The notes beneath the pieces were generated by a model. That model did not search any database and was not told the DNA's origin. It was given only the letters and a program-made list of their open reading frames with translations. The position numbers and the translations under genes are program-made. A stretch of 64,000 nucleotides of DNA, taken from contig OX344765.1 in NCBI GenBank assembly GCA_947034895.1, positions 29,021,001 through 29,085,000 of the forward strand. Reading direction: 5' to 3'. This DNA comes from Rhytidiadelphus loreus (Eukaryota > Streptophyta > Bryopsida > Hypnales > Hylocomiaceae). The stretch's first letter is position 1; each line of letters begins with the position of its first letter. Shown here in pieces: positions 21,675 through 33,039 of the stretch.

Positions 21675-22039
21675 TTTCCCACAAGAGTTGGGTATATTTC
21701 TTGAAAAGCAAAGATCAGACTTTCTCATACTTTCGAACATTTCTTGCAAAAATTCAAGTCGAAACTAGCAACAAGGTTCAAATATTGCGCACAGACAAAG
21801 GGGGCGAATGTACCTCGTATGATTTTAACAGTTTTTGCGATGAACAAGGCATACAGCGTCAACTTACCCAAGCTCATACACCACAGCAAAACGGTATATC
21901 AGAGCGCTGAAATCGCACCATAATAGAACGCGCTCGAAGTCTAGCAACACAATGTCAATTACCACTATTTCTCTAGAGCGAAGCGGTTTCTACTGCAAAT
22001 TATCTTGTAAATTGAAGTCCTACACGTGCCAATGCTAGG
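21675..22039 (+). pseudogene. copia integrase, broken
   Basis: This segment carries the integrase core text after the frameshift: FLKSKDQTFSYF, LRTDKGGEC with the second catalytic Asp, and HTPQQNGISER around the third catalytic residue. In-frame stops are TGA at 21908-21910, TAG at 21974-21976 and TGA at 22013-22015. The integrase would catalyse strand transfer of the retrotransposon cDNA into the genome. Confidence 0.88.
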
Positions 22040-24196
22040 ATGACTCTTGAAGAAAGGTACACTGGACAAAAACCTTCTGTCAGTCATTTGAAAATTTTCG
22101 GCTGCATGGCATATTACCACGTTCCCAGGGAAACTCGCACGAAGCTTGACAATAAAAGTAGACAGTGTTTATTCTTAGGCTATGATATCAATAGCAAAGC
22201 TTACAGAGCCTATGACTTACAAAATAGGAAGATCATCATTACCAGGGACCTCGCATTTGATGAAACCAAAATTGGCTTTCATCATTTATCCAATCCCGTA
22301 ACACCACCTTCTCGTTCATTTCCCCTAGAACAACCTATTCATAGTCATAGCAATCTAGAAAGCTTTGAGCCATCCACAAATTCCGAATCTATAGAGCCAA
22401 CACAACCATTGTCAGTACCTTTACCTTTGATCCCGCTCACTGACAACCCAGATATTCTCCCGAGCCGCACAGATAATCAAGACCATCTTCTAAACTTAGA
22501 CGATAACAACTTGTCACCACCCACCTCGCCAACTCACCTTGATTCAATTCTACCAACTAGTCAACCAATCCCACAAAATCCTCGCAGATATTCCACCCGT
22601 ACACGTACTCCATCGACTAGGCTACGAGATTTCTGGATCCTTGCTGCAGAATTCCTCGAGGAACCCATGAATTACTTAGAAGCAAATTTAAATCCCAAAT
22701 GGAAATTGGCAATGCAAAAAGAAATCGACTCTATCCATCATAACCAGACTTGGGAGGTAGTAGATAGGCAACCTGATATGAGACCAATCACTGCGAAGTG
22801 GATCTATAAAGTCAAGCAAGGAGCATCAGGACAACCAGAAAAATGCAAAGCCAGAGTAGTTGCTCGTGGCTTCCAGCAACAGGAAGGAATCGATTACAAT
22901 GAAATATTTTCCCCAGTGGTTCGTTGGTCGACAATACGCCTCATATTTGTTCTTGCGGCAAAGTACGATTGGCCACTTGAACATATGGATGTGATTACCA
23001 CATTTTTAAATGGCATCCTAGAAGGAGAAGTTATCATGGAAATCCCTGATGGATTTCCAAGTGCCGGTGATCAGACAAAAGTATGCAGGGTGAGAAAAGC
23101 GCTATACGGTCTTCAACAATCTCCAAGGGCCTGGTATCGTACCATTGACGAATGGCTTCTCTCGCAAGAACTAACCCGCAGCTCATCAGATTCCAATCTT
23201 TACTTTTTACGTCAACAAGACAAGATTATTATTATACTTGTATACGTTGATGATTTATTGATTACTGGCAACTATTTAGCAAAAATCTCAGCCCTGAAAA
23301 CTGCTCTACATGTCAAATTCGAAATGACAGATCTTGGCTGTGTCACTAACTATCTCGGCACAAAAGTCCAACATCATGATTCAGGGCTTTTTCTTCATCA
23401 ACAGACCTATATTAAACGCATGTTGGAAAGGTTCAATATGCAAAATTGCAACTCGGCAAAGCTGCCTATGGATCCTAAAATACCTCTCAGTAAAGAAACC
23501 AACACGCAGCTTGTTGACCCACAACATTATCGTTCAATTGTAGGTAGTCTCATCTTCGCCACTAATACTTGCCTTGACATTCGTTTCGCAGTGAGTTCAG
23601 TTAGCCGCTACATGGATAGGCCGCAACAAATTCATCTAACGGCAGCAAAACACATACTGCGGTATCTTCGAGGTACCATGAATTTCGGCCTATTCTTCCC
23701 ACACAACAATTCTAACATATTGCATACGTATGTTGATGCTGATTGGGGACGTGACATTGACACACGAAGATCGACCTCAGGTATTCTTCATAAAATAGAA
23801 GATTCAAGTATTATTTGGACGAGCAAGCTACAACCAACCGTCTCTTTGTCGACAACTGAAGCTGAATACCGAATCCTCAGTGAAGCTGCAAAAGACATTA
23901 TTTACCTCTGTCATATGTTCCAAGAACTAGGAGAAACTTGTCAAGAGCCTACATCTATTTCAAGAAACAATGAATCTTGTATCAAACTAGTGAGCAATCC
24001 CGTGTTCCATTCTCGAACAAAGCACATCAGTATTCAAGACCACTTTATTCGTGAAAAGGTTCACGACCAAGATATTACAGTCAAGTATGTTCCTACGGCT
24101 CAATAGCAAGTTGACTATCTCACCAAACCTGTATCACTACCCCAATTCGCAATCAACAGGCAGAGCACTGGACTCTTTCCTCTTCCATCTAGATAG
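22040..24196 (+). pseudogene. copia reverse transcriptase and RNase H
   Basis: A long frame (688 codons to 24106) holds the copia reverse transcriptase. MQKEIDSIHHNQTWEVVD opens the RVT_2 domain at about 22710, and the catalytic YVDDLLITG is at about 23241-23267. RNase H follows, with YVDADWGRD near 23728 and LSTTEAEYR near 23848. The frame stops at a TAG (24104-24106) in a place where family members continue. Reading on, the typical YLTKP motif follows and the frame ends at 24194-24196. A variable Pro/Ser-rich linker at 22300-22620 precedes the enzyme. It is the best preserved part of the element. Confidence 0.9.
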
Positions 24197-24219
24197 AACC
24201 TTCAAGTATTGGATTTCTT

Positions 24220-24609
24220 TCAATTTTTTACCCTAAATCTAATTTTGACCCACTCCGGCGTGTACCATCCTTCAATCCACAAAGCTTGCTTGGTAACCTT
24301 GTGTTTGAAATCAGGAGCTTTACTATTCCTCTTGCTTGATCTATTATCCCACCAGGCGCTCGGGTCAGAGAAGTACTCTTGCCATAGAACTTCATCAACC
24401 CTAACCTCCTGCAAGGCTAACTTGTCTACATCAGCTCGTACTGCAAGAGCACATGTCCGCACCGCGCCCTCACTTCGACGACTCCATATAGAAACAAAAA
24501 GCCAACGTAGAATGAAGTCCAAGACAAAATCGCTTCCCCAACGCACCAGCAGCACGCAGAGCCACAAAATCAACGCAATGACCTGTATCTGTAACTCCCG
24601 ACAACCCAA
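24220..24609 (-). pseudogene. Antisense fragment resembling the PDF motif of OSB proteins, captured in copia
   Basis: Read on the minus strand, residues 74-124 of this 129-codon frame (24390-24238) contain VLWQEYFSDPSAWWDNR, then KAPDFKHKVTKQALW and PEWVKI. That matches the PDF motif (W..F..P..WWDNR..K....PDFKHK....LW) of plant organellar single-stranded DNA-binding (OSB) proteins, which act in mitochondria and plastids. No OB-fold is seen upstream. A second reverse frame at 24570-24839 may hold a further, frame-shifted piece. It lies between pol and the 3' LTR, where copia elements normally have only non-coding sequence. The best reading is a host gene fragment picked up by the retrotransposon. 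The match is by recognition and was not searched. Confidence 0.6.
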
Positions 24610-24797
24610 ACGGTCAGACTTAAGTTATCAACACAACTCCCCAGAGGCTCAGACATTTTTTCTTGCAACCCAGACTCACCAACACTCACCGGCGAAAATT
24701 GATCAATCTCCTCACGAATCACTGCAAGTGCCTCTTCCGGCAACCAGTCCACTCGAGCCATCACCAACAACTTGTTAGTCCTACACCAGGTCGTGAG

Positions 24798-24807
24798 CGA
24801 GAGGGGG
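24798..24807 (+). other. Polypurine tract of the copia element
   Basis: A purine run (GCGAGAGGGGG) ends directly at the 3' LTR start and would prime plus-strand synthesis. Confidence 0.8.
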
Positions 24808-25021
24808 TGTTGGAGATTTACGCTCACTCTCCTGTACACTAATCTGCCACATGTACTTTAGTTCGTCACTGTTCATTTGTTAACTATTTTGCATCCTTTT
24901 CATCTGTTTATTCTGTACTTATACTTGCCTCTAAGGCCATTGTAACTCTCTCGAGTTTCCTGTGTTAATACAAGCTGAGAAGCTAGACTTCCTGGAAACG
25001 CTCAGTAGTCATGATTTAACA
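24808..25021 (+). repeat. 3' LTR of the copia element
   Basis: It is 214 bp, TGTTGG to TTAACA, preceded by the polypurine tract and followed by the ATATC duplication at 25022-25026. Confidence 0.93.
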
Positions 25022-25239
25022 ATATCCACTCTTGCTCTCTAGCGTACGTAAGATACCTCCTTTCACTTAATACTTCTATGACATTCTACCACTCAAGTTC
25101 TTCTGGAGCTTTTGCATGTATTCACTGATTGTTCCTGCCAAGAATGTATGCATGTGATGCATGACTTGAGTTACTGCAAAGATAGCTTGTTCCCAAGCTG
25201 AAACAGAGGTTTGTGGAATTTGAACTTTCAAAGGACACA

Positions 25240-25615
25240 GGATTGAGATAGAGGATGATGTATTGCATAAACTAAGTGACTTTCAACATGTGAGACCAAT
25301 AACATTCTCACCCAGATGGCATATACAATTTCAAGCTCTCCGTACATCTTCCTTCTGAAGAGGATCGAGGATGAAATTGTGAAAATTCAATTCCAGCTTC
25401 AATTATGAGTTCAAGGGACAGAAAGAGGATGCTAATATATATATTAAGTGATTTTGAACATGATGGACCATTGCACTTGCAATTACATTCCCAACTAGAT
25501 GACATAATTAATTAATTATCGAGTTTCAATGATCCCTTACCGTGCTTCTTTGAAGTAGATCAAGGCTAAAATTGTAAGAATAAATTCACTTCAAGGAACT
25601 AAATACAGATATCAT
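25240..25615. repeat. Degenerate tandem repeat of about 180 bp
   Basis: Two related units (about 25245-25430 and 25430-25615) share, in order, GAGGATG, AAGTGACTTTCAACATG-like text, ACATTC, AGATGGCAT/AGATGACAT, CTTCTGAAG/CTTTGAAG, GATCGAGG/GATCAAGG and AAAATTGT. The remainder of 25027-26425 shows no gene. Around 26150-26250 there are GGACGGACAG-type short repeats. Confidence 0.4.
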
Positions 25616-26425
25616 TGAAGTCAGGTTCACATGCCACATGTTCTCCCATCTTTTTCGTTCTATTTGAAATTTGTCCCTACAAGCTTAGTTGTCACCAAAC
25701 CAAACTAGGGTTCCAAGGACTAAGGCTCAAATGAATGAACCTAGTCTTATGGAGGACAGAGACTAAGATAGAGATTGCTTGCAAAAAGATACAAAAAACG
25801 TGTGCTACCTTGAAAAGAGTTACAATCCGGATATTTATGCCACATTCTGTTTGACAAATCGTACGCCATGGATAGGCCTTCGAAAGAGTAAAGGAAGATA
25901 GAGTTGGCTAGCCTAGTGGCAACTACAGGTGTATCACATAGAAAGCCGAAGTTAACCTAGCGGTAGTCAATATTCTCTAGAAACCAGCCCAACATATCGT
26001 CTAGAAACACTAATACATGTATGTATTCAAGGTTGACGAATTTGAACATCCAAGGGCAAATCACATTCAAAATCTAGACGTTCAAACATCTAGATTTTGC
26101 AGACGCTCGAATGTAGTGGACGACGTCCTATGAACGGCATCCGTCGGACGGGCAAGTGGACAGACAGACGGACAGACAAACAGTTGGTTAAATGGACGGA
26201 CAATTGAACAATCAGACGGACAGTCGGACAAGAGGTCGGTCTGTCAGACGATTGAATGGGCAGACAAGTATGAATAGCTGATAGAAAGGGTTGTAGCCTT
26301 ATAGGAACCGAGGTAGGAATTTTTTTAAATGAGTTTTGGCCTTTTGGGCTTTTGGTTTAGAAACCTCTTAAGTTGAAATTCTATGCCTTCCTTAAAGCCA
26401 TGGATCGACCGGTTTTATGCCTTTG

Positions 26426-27564
26426 TTAAAGCCATGGACCATATATGTGATCCCTTCTTGTAAGTATGAACTCAAGAATTTGAATAGAGTTTCCTTGCAT
26501 AATAGGTTTTATGAGGCCCGTATTCATGATCACACAAAATAACCGACCATCACTTACTACCAAATGGAGACTAATCCAATAATCATCAGTGCCATGAAGA
26601 GGAATATGAATCCCAACGTCAAAAACCACAACGTCTACCTTATTGTAAGAAAATAACCTAGCAATGGTCATCTAAATGTATTCTCTATAAATATTTGAGT
26701 TGAAAAACATGCTATTTTAGTTCATTTTTCAACCAATTCTACAAATCATTTCACATGTTATTTGAAAATGGAAATTTTTGGCAATAGAAACCTACAATCA
26801 TTATTAAACAAATATCAAAATTGTAGGTTGAAATTATTGTTTGTTAAAAAGTAAATAGGGGGTCAAAAAATCACTTAAACACATATGGTTACTTATAGAT
26901 ACACCAAGTGATTTCTTCGGGAGCAAATGCCCTTCAACTTGTTGTCTTTGACTCATAAATATAAATGACATTTGGTTGAAAGGTGCGTTCAGCAAGAATA
27001 ATTATAAAAAAGATCTTATACTCCATCGAATCCCTATCTGTGGACATCACAATCCATTTATGTCTTTTCAACCATCTTACAAAGAATGGAAGCTGCTTGA
27101 TAGTTTTAAAATGGAATTTTAAACATGCAGTGCCTTGTGCATTCCCAAATCTGCTTCCATAGTCAATGATTGTAATACAAAAAATGCAACAACCCTCCAT
27201 TAGCTACTAAAGTGGTCTTCCATTGAGAGCTCCACAAACACATTCAAGGGCAAAACCCAATAATTCCATTATGCTTTACAAACTCGGTTAGGAAGTCATT
27301 GCTTAAATTGAAAGACCTCTTGCTTGCATCATCCAGAACCTCTCCAACCACAATAGAAAATTGATGACCAACATCCCGCTCATTAATAAGAATGTATTCT
27401 TCTAGAGATGAGGCTCCAACATGACGTGACGCAAAGTTAGGGTGATTGATGAATCTGTTCTATTCCTTTGAGACCGCCCTAAACCGGCACACTAAGGCAA
27501 GTGGAAGAAATGTCATGACATTCTCATGTAAATCCGAAGTAAGTTTTGTCCACATTGTCTCCAT
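26426..27564 (-). pseudogene. F-box protein pseudogene
   Basis: Translating the minus strand from ATG at 27564 gives METMWTKLTSDLHENV followed by FLPLALVCRFRAVSKE, a stop (TAG at 27460-27462), and NRFINHPNFA. This is the plant F-box pattern, with the stop exactly where the conserved Trp of KEWN is expected. The frame continues to a TGA at 27244. Further down, degenerate coding text resumes in shifted frames. At 26671-26426 the stretch VVVFDVGIHI, then LVVSDGRLFCVI, fits an F-box-associated C-terminal domain. F-box proteins recruit substrates to SCF ubiquitin ligases. Several stops and frame changes make it non-functional. Confidence 0.6.
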
Positions 27565-28214
27565 CTTGCATAAGTCTTCTCTGATGTTGAATTGTACTTG
27601 ACAATGGCCTTGTTTGTACTTCAAGGTAGGCTCCCAATAGTTTCCTTATGCCTACAACACAAGACAGTGAGTAACAAGTTGTAGATCACACATTTGACAG
27701 GTATAGATGATTGTTGCTAAAATTTCCTTGCAAGTACATTTCAGCATGCTCCAAGATTGGCAAAGAATAGGACTATTGCATCTTCATACACATTCAGATC
27801 TCTTCAACAAGATACATCAAGATTTGGTTGTATTCAAAATACTTGGAAGATTGGTAATACAAGTTAATGAATAGAATATTATTGGGCTAACACTTCATAG
27901 AATACCATCCCCAACCCCTTTCTATAATATACTACAAACATCCAGCAATGATGCAAATCAATCGGAAATATGGGAAAGATAAGATACTCGTATATTTCTC
28001 AAATTGATTAGAAACAAACTAGTAAAAGATGAAATGCTCGTATATATATTTTTCAAATTGATCGGAAACATGGAAAATAGCAAGAATATACAAGAATATG
28101 TTAACAACAACATAATTTTGAAAAGTCCGGTAGTATAGTTTGCATCCATTGTTGCACAACTTGCAAATGCCAAGCTAGTACATACAACATCACACGAATG
28201 AAATTTGGTCACTA
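27565..28214. other. AT-rich intergenic DNA, nothing recognised
   Basis: The sequence GTATAT(A/T)TTTCTCAAATTGAT(T/C)GGAAA occurs in two diverged copies around 27990-28070. No gene or transposon ends were seen. Confidence 0.4.
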
Positions 28215-28405
28215 CACTAGTATAAAATGAAGGAAATTTGACAAATTCTGTTGATTTGGTCACGTTGATTTGGTCACTGTTTTGTTGATTTCAACAAATC
28301 TTTGTCAAAATCAACAAAAATCTGTTGAAATCAACAAAACAGTGACCAAATCAACGCGACCAAATCAACAAAATTCTTTCAAAATTCCTGCGTTTTCTAC
28401 TAGTG
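28215..28405. mobile_element. 191-bp CACTA-type hairpin MITE
   Basis: The ends CACTAGTATAAAA and its inverse TTTTCTACTAGTG are flanked by CTA on both sides (28212-28214 and 28406-28408). The arms pair over most of the element through strings such as TTGTTGATTTGGTC and TGTTGATTTCAACA. The element lies just 89 bp left of the large CACTA element but has different ends. Confidence 0.8.
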
Positions 28406-28493
28406 CTAGTCAAGTTGTACTCTAGGTATGAAACTAGGTGGATTAAGAGAATAATTGTACACAGACCTTCAAGCCTCATTTTCTTTGTCCAAT

Positions 28494-28700
28494 CACTACA
28501 AGGAGAATTGTGTCCAAAATGACTTAAACTTGACAGACATTAGTCAAATTCACTGTCAATTAGGACGTGTTGATTGAAAACCTTAATTGACAGAAGCTTG
28601 TCATTTTTGTACAAGAGAATGTCAAATCACTTCGATGTTTCTGACACACATTCTGTCAATTGCAATCCTCTGTGCGAGTTTGGTATGCAGGATTCCCTGT
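28494..28700. repeat. Left terminal and subterminal region of the large CACTA element
   Basis: The terminal inverted repeat covers about 28494-28525. TTGACAG/CTGTCAA-like words follow at about 28530, 28552, 28584 and 28655. A related set lies at 55165-55313. These are candidate binding sites for the element DNA-binding protein. Confidence 0.65.
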
Positions 28701-29294
28701 GCTTTGTCATGAATTCATACGTGTCTACAGTTAATTCGGTGGTGGAAAATTGGGTTCTATCTGGGAAGGTCCTTCTTCTCAACAAGTGGCTTAGTTACTC
28801 CAGAAATGGACTTACTTTAATTCATTCATAGCCTACATTTTTTACTATTGCTAGCACGACAGCTACAAGCAGCCGATTGCAGGTAGTGGACACATGCTAA
28901 TTCTGTCTACCCTCCCGAAAGAGTGGACGTGCTAAATTCGGTTAGTTTTGCCTTGCACACATGTGCATCAAACAGTGAGCCCCCCAAAAAATAGCGCATG
29001 CAATAAGTGAACCATACCATGACACGATACATTCTGAAAGGCATTTTCTTCTCCCATTTCTCAGATTACATGTACTGAAAATTGTCAAATGTAATTCTGT
29101 TCCATGGAAAGTATAATCTGTCTACTCCAACCTTGTTTATGCCAACATTTTGTGCAGTATGTAACCTACGAAGTTCTTATTGATAGTATAGAAGTACGTA
29201 TATTCTGTAAACTACTGTGGCTAGCAACACTGATTTCATCCTAGTCGATCGTACATGTGTGTCACCTATTGACATAGTAATACCTTCTTCCAGA

Positions 29295-29737
29295 CTAGCT
29301 ACACACAACAAAGAACATGCAATCAATGTTGTTGTTGTACCATGTCATGTGCTTCTCCATTGATGTAGGCCGGAGGTCCGAGATTTCTTCAGTCCTTTTT
29401 CTCTTCTGTCTTATAATTTGCAGTTGAAATACTTTGTTCGTGTCGTTCAATATGCGGAAACTGGCATTCACTGAGTACAAGTGAAGAACAAGTTTTTATG
29501 AACAAGGCAGGTGCTTCCCATTGCAGAAATGAAGCTATGCTCATGAAAAAAAGAAACACGAATGAAACATGCATGTTTAGTATTATGAAGAAATGGATTC
29601 ACCTTCACATTTTCATTGAATAGATGTATGGCCACCGATATGACCTCAACGTTGTCTTGGTCTTTTATTGCGCCGTGCAAACTCAGGATTGGCTCCATGT
29701 TCATTGCGAATAGAAACGCTCCGTCCATCCTATGCAT
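29295..29737 (-). other. Exon-like segments downstream of the TNPA-like gene
   Basis: On the minus strand, coding-like text starting MDGAFLFAMNMEPILSLHG runs from about 29728 to a donor-like GTGAAT near 29606. A second piece containing QKRKRTEEISDLRP lies at 29480-29300. They could be 3' exons of the TNPA-like gene. No domain is recognised and the splice pattern is uncertain. Confidence 0.3.
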
Positions 29738-29915
29738 ATGCAGAAAAGTTCACATCGCACACTGTTAGCACAGTCCTCACACGTACTCTTCTGAATACAT
29801 AAAAAGAAAGATGTGTTTCCATATACCATGAACTCCAAAAGCAGTGGCTTCTATGTTCACAAAACATATGTACCTTCATCGAATGAACTTGCAATTGCCT
29901 TGCCTGACTCTGCGG

Positions 29916-31115
29916 TCATGTACTGTCATTTTCGACACAGTCTTTGATAGTGCTGGCGTTCTGAATGTGTGGTTCATCTATGTGCACAGGAGCAACAGTT
30001 CGATGCCCTTCCAATGCTTGAAGACGTTGCATCATTTTCATGACCAATGGGTGCTACGCTATTTCATCCGCAGTCATCGACAGCAACTGTTGGTCAACGG
30101 TCGACTTTGCATTTCCTTCGTTACTTTGAATTGGTGTTGACACATCGTGAAGTACTACAGGCATGTGCCCATTCACATCTTCCTCTTCTTCTTCGCTGTC
30201 CGGTGACTAACCACTTGTACCACTCCCTCCCTCAACCTGCAAAGTGCCGTTCATTTGAGGTGTGCTGCCGTGCATGACGTTGTTGCGGTTGTTTTGACTT
30301 CTGGAACGGCCACCGTAGCCTTTGTCTCGCGACATCTCTTTCTGGATTTCTTCTGGATCGGGCGACCTACGAAGTGCCTTTCTCAATCTTTCTCTAACTC
30401 CTACCTCACCAGAAGGACCGGTTCTCCCAAAATTCTGCCTACTCGCATTTGCTTTACTACAATCTTTAGACTTTTTCACAGTAGCTGGACTTTTCATCTA
30501 TCTTTCAAGTGTTCACCAAGAACAGTCCGATATATCTATCGGCTTGGGTTTGTTACAACGCATTTTTCTCCAGATCTCAGAGCACCTCAACGTGACCCTA
30601 CGGGCTATCGTTTGTTTCACAAATTCGAACTTGACAGGGAATTCATACTCCCAAGTATGCTGAATCTAGTCAGCGATTTGTGCCACTACCCCCTCGGGAT
30701 GGTGGTTAATATTTCCTATAGCAGGATCAAGTTCACGAGAAAGCAATAGCAACTCCTTCCTCCACATGCCCAATCCCACTCCGTATGGTTTCCTGCTGTG
30801 CTTGTCCACCAGTAAGAAATTGGCTGGGCGACCTTCCTTTCTGCGTCTGTTACCTTCTCTGTCACGCTTGGACTGAAGTTCCCTTCTTTCTTTTCTGTTC
30901 TTGGATTCATTTTCCACTACCAACGACTGCATGCAGGCAACATTGTCTACATCATGCATGTCATCGGAGTCTTGAATTTCCTCTTCACTGTGTACAGTAG
31001 CCATTTCGACCACATGACCATGTTGAACAACAGTAGGATGCTGCTCCTCGTCGTGCGCATGTTCTTCTTCGTCCTGACTGCTCTCTCCTTCCAAATGGTC
31101 TGGGCAGCCCAATCC
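29916..31115 (-). pseudogene. TNPA-like protein of CACTA elements (Transposase_24 type), with premature stops
   Basis: An acceptor (CACAG) precedes the exon starting GLGCPDHLEGESS at 31115. One frame then runs to 29916 with five internal stops: 30668-30666 TAG, 30515-30513 TGA, 30500-30498 TAG, 30209-30207 TAG and 30056-30054 TAG. No shift of frame occurs. In order the text shows an acidic region, a basic region (KNRKERRELQSKRDREG), the core GLGMWRKELLLLSRELDP and HTWEYEFPVKFEFVKQTI. Then come CSEIWRKMRCNKPKP and KKSKDCSKANASRQN, and a tail with MKMMQRLQALEGH, probably coiled. The K-S-x-x-x-x-K-A-N-x-x-R-Q spacing after a W-x-x-L region is typical of the plant En/Spm Transposase_24 family, whose members bind subterminal repeats. 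Upstream exons probably lie beyond 31300. Confidence 0.65.
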
Positions 31116-31299
31116 CTGTGGAAGACCAAAGTATTTCAATACAGTGACAAGAAAAGCATCCCTCATGCATCCTTTATAGAAGGTTTTCATGAGATTCGAA
31201 AATGAGGTTCACTTTCTCCTAAGTGTTCACACACAACATGTACTAGAGGGAATTCAGACATCCTGCCTGAAGTTTAGAATCATATTTGTACGTAGTGGA

Positions 31300-33039
31300 T
31301 CATTGACAAAGTTCTATTTCGGAACTCACTTTCATCTGCAATTCCTGCAGTGTACGTGATGGAGTCCTCGTGTACACATGTCGATGATGTTCTCTCATGA
31401 CTTTCGAAGAAGAGTGTTCTCGCCTATCATCCATAGAAACCGTTTTTCCTCTAGACTGTTCTCCTTCATCCCTAACTTCATTTGCATCGGACAATCGATG
31501 ACTGTAAGGATTTCCAGTCCATTGATGTGCAAGTTCCGTTCTCTCCAAGTTATTAGTTGATAGGCTTCAAAGGGGATATTGCTCTACATTTACAAACGTT
31601 TCTTAGTATGAAGATATGGAACAGAACGAAAACATGATGTCGCTTTTTGCATGGACAGTTATGACTTTTTTCATGATGTGCAAAAGACATTAGAGAAGCA
31701 ATATAAGAGGAAAAAGAATTCAGTTCTTAGTTCCTATATGATAATATCAATGAACACACATTTTAAGAAATAGGAAGTGTGTTTTCAGATACAAATTCAC
31801 GAAAATAAACACTTACATGAAGAATACATCTTGCCATTCCAATGAGTACAAGATGTACAACACTTACAAAAGCTTGGATTCTATTGTTGCAAATGAACAA
31901 CTTTGTCCTTAGTATGCACGTTTCTCTCACTACAAGCTTACCTTCATTTGTTGTGCAATGGACTTCCACATTTCTCAGTTCTCCAGTGGCATGACATCGT
32001 GGCTGATGTCTTCCTTGTCCAAGTTCCCGAGATGGAGTACCTGTGGATCGCTCCTCCGTTCTTCCATGCAATGGACGTGATACTGAATTCAGTGTTACAC
32101 CTACTGTTGTCAAAGGCCTGTTTTTCTCTGCTTCCATCTCTTTTCCCTGGGATTTTCGGCTGCTTGAAAGTTTTTGTTTGCGTCCTTCAGAAACATTTTG
32201 GTCCTTCCATGACACGAAAGCCTTGACGTTCTTCTTAGTTTTCGCATGGCTCTCCATGTCTTCTTGCACAGACGGAAAATGACTTTATCAGTAAAACTTT
32301 TGACACACTGAATTAACACTTCAGTTCTCTTCTTCACAATAGCATAATTACACAACCTCTCCATACAGCGTACATGTTTATGATGCATCCTTGACCTTCG
32401 CAAAATTACAGAATGTATGATCGGACAATTGAATAGAAAACGTACCTCTACTACTTTCCTTTTCTTCAATCCGCTTTTGTCTTACCTGAAGAGTTAGACA
32501 TTTCAACTCAGATGTAGAAATGTAGGCCCAATTTCTAACACTCTTCAAACAAAGAAATCCCTTGTACAGAACAAGAATGCAAACTACATATGAACATCTT
32601 CCTTGTCTGCAATCCCAATGGTATTCCACAGAAGAAGAAGGCCAGACAAATTCTACAAGTACACACCTCCCGATATTTGCGTACATGAATATGACAACTT
32701 CTTCACGGCATATACAAGGGAAGCAAGGCACATTTTTCAATATTTTCTAGTTTATTCACTGCAGGTCCTAACTTTCGTGGCTAGCAAAGAGGTTGATGAC
32801 ATCGACGACCACATATTCGTGAACATCTATTGCCCTGACGTATACAATACTCTCAGCGTGTCATGACTAGTGACTAGCAGTTGTATATCGTCATGCTTCC
32901 TGTCCAGTGATTCTGTTCCAAAGCCATAGCCGTTTACATCTTCTAGCGGGGGATCATTGTCGTCCATGTCCGAAGTGCTGCACGCTACAGTTGCCTCACT
33001 TGTAATGGAGTCATATGACACATGATAGAAGTAATTCAT
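31300..33039 (-). other. Exon-like segments probably 5' of the TNPA-like gene
   Basis: The minus strand holds several hydrophilic coding-like pieces. At 31548-31312 the text ends in ...RTLQELQMK with a good donor (GTGAGT), in phase with the acceptor at 31115. At 32269-31938, rich in Lys/Arg/Ser/Glu, a GTAAGC donor follows TTNEG. At 32480-32378 the piece begins with VRQKRIEEKES, and at 33039-32827 there is an acidic piece with STSDMDDNDPPLEDV. They look like N-terminal exons of one leftward gene. No domain is recognised and not every junction is in phase. Confidence 0.4.

Larger units (their letters stand above)
16298..25021 (+). mobile_element. Ty1/copia LTR retrotransposon, gag interrupted by nested CACTA elements
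   Basis: The element has 214-bp LTRs (16298-16511 and 24808-25021) starting TGTTGG and ending TTAACA. ATATC target duplications lie at 16293-16297 and 25022-25026. Order is 5' LTR, primer site, gag, protease, integrase, reverse transcriptase, RNase H, polypurine tract, 3' LTR; integrase before reverse transcriptase marks the copia lineage. Without the 3247-bp CACTA insertion the element would be about 5.5 kb, a normal copia length. The LTRs differ at four positions of 214 (about 1.9 percent). The polyprotein is broken by stops and a frameshift. A segment between pol and the 3' LTR carries an antisense host-gene fragment. Confidence 0.95.

Noticed and set aside
24209..24778. 189-codon forward frame between copia pol and the 3' LTR
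   Set aside because: It shows no retroelement domain; the opposite strand carries the recognisable OSB-like motif, so this is its shadow.
26426..26671. Possible Ulp1/C48 protease piece (YWISLHLVV)
   Set aside because: No catalytic His-Asp-Cys set is visible, and the upstream F-box with the same orientation explains it better as an F-box-associated domain.
28494..28525. Left CACTACAAGG end as a separate short MITE
   Set aside because: No matching inverted end was found within several kilobases; the only matching end with the same AAT flank is at 55313.
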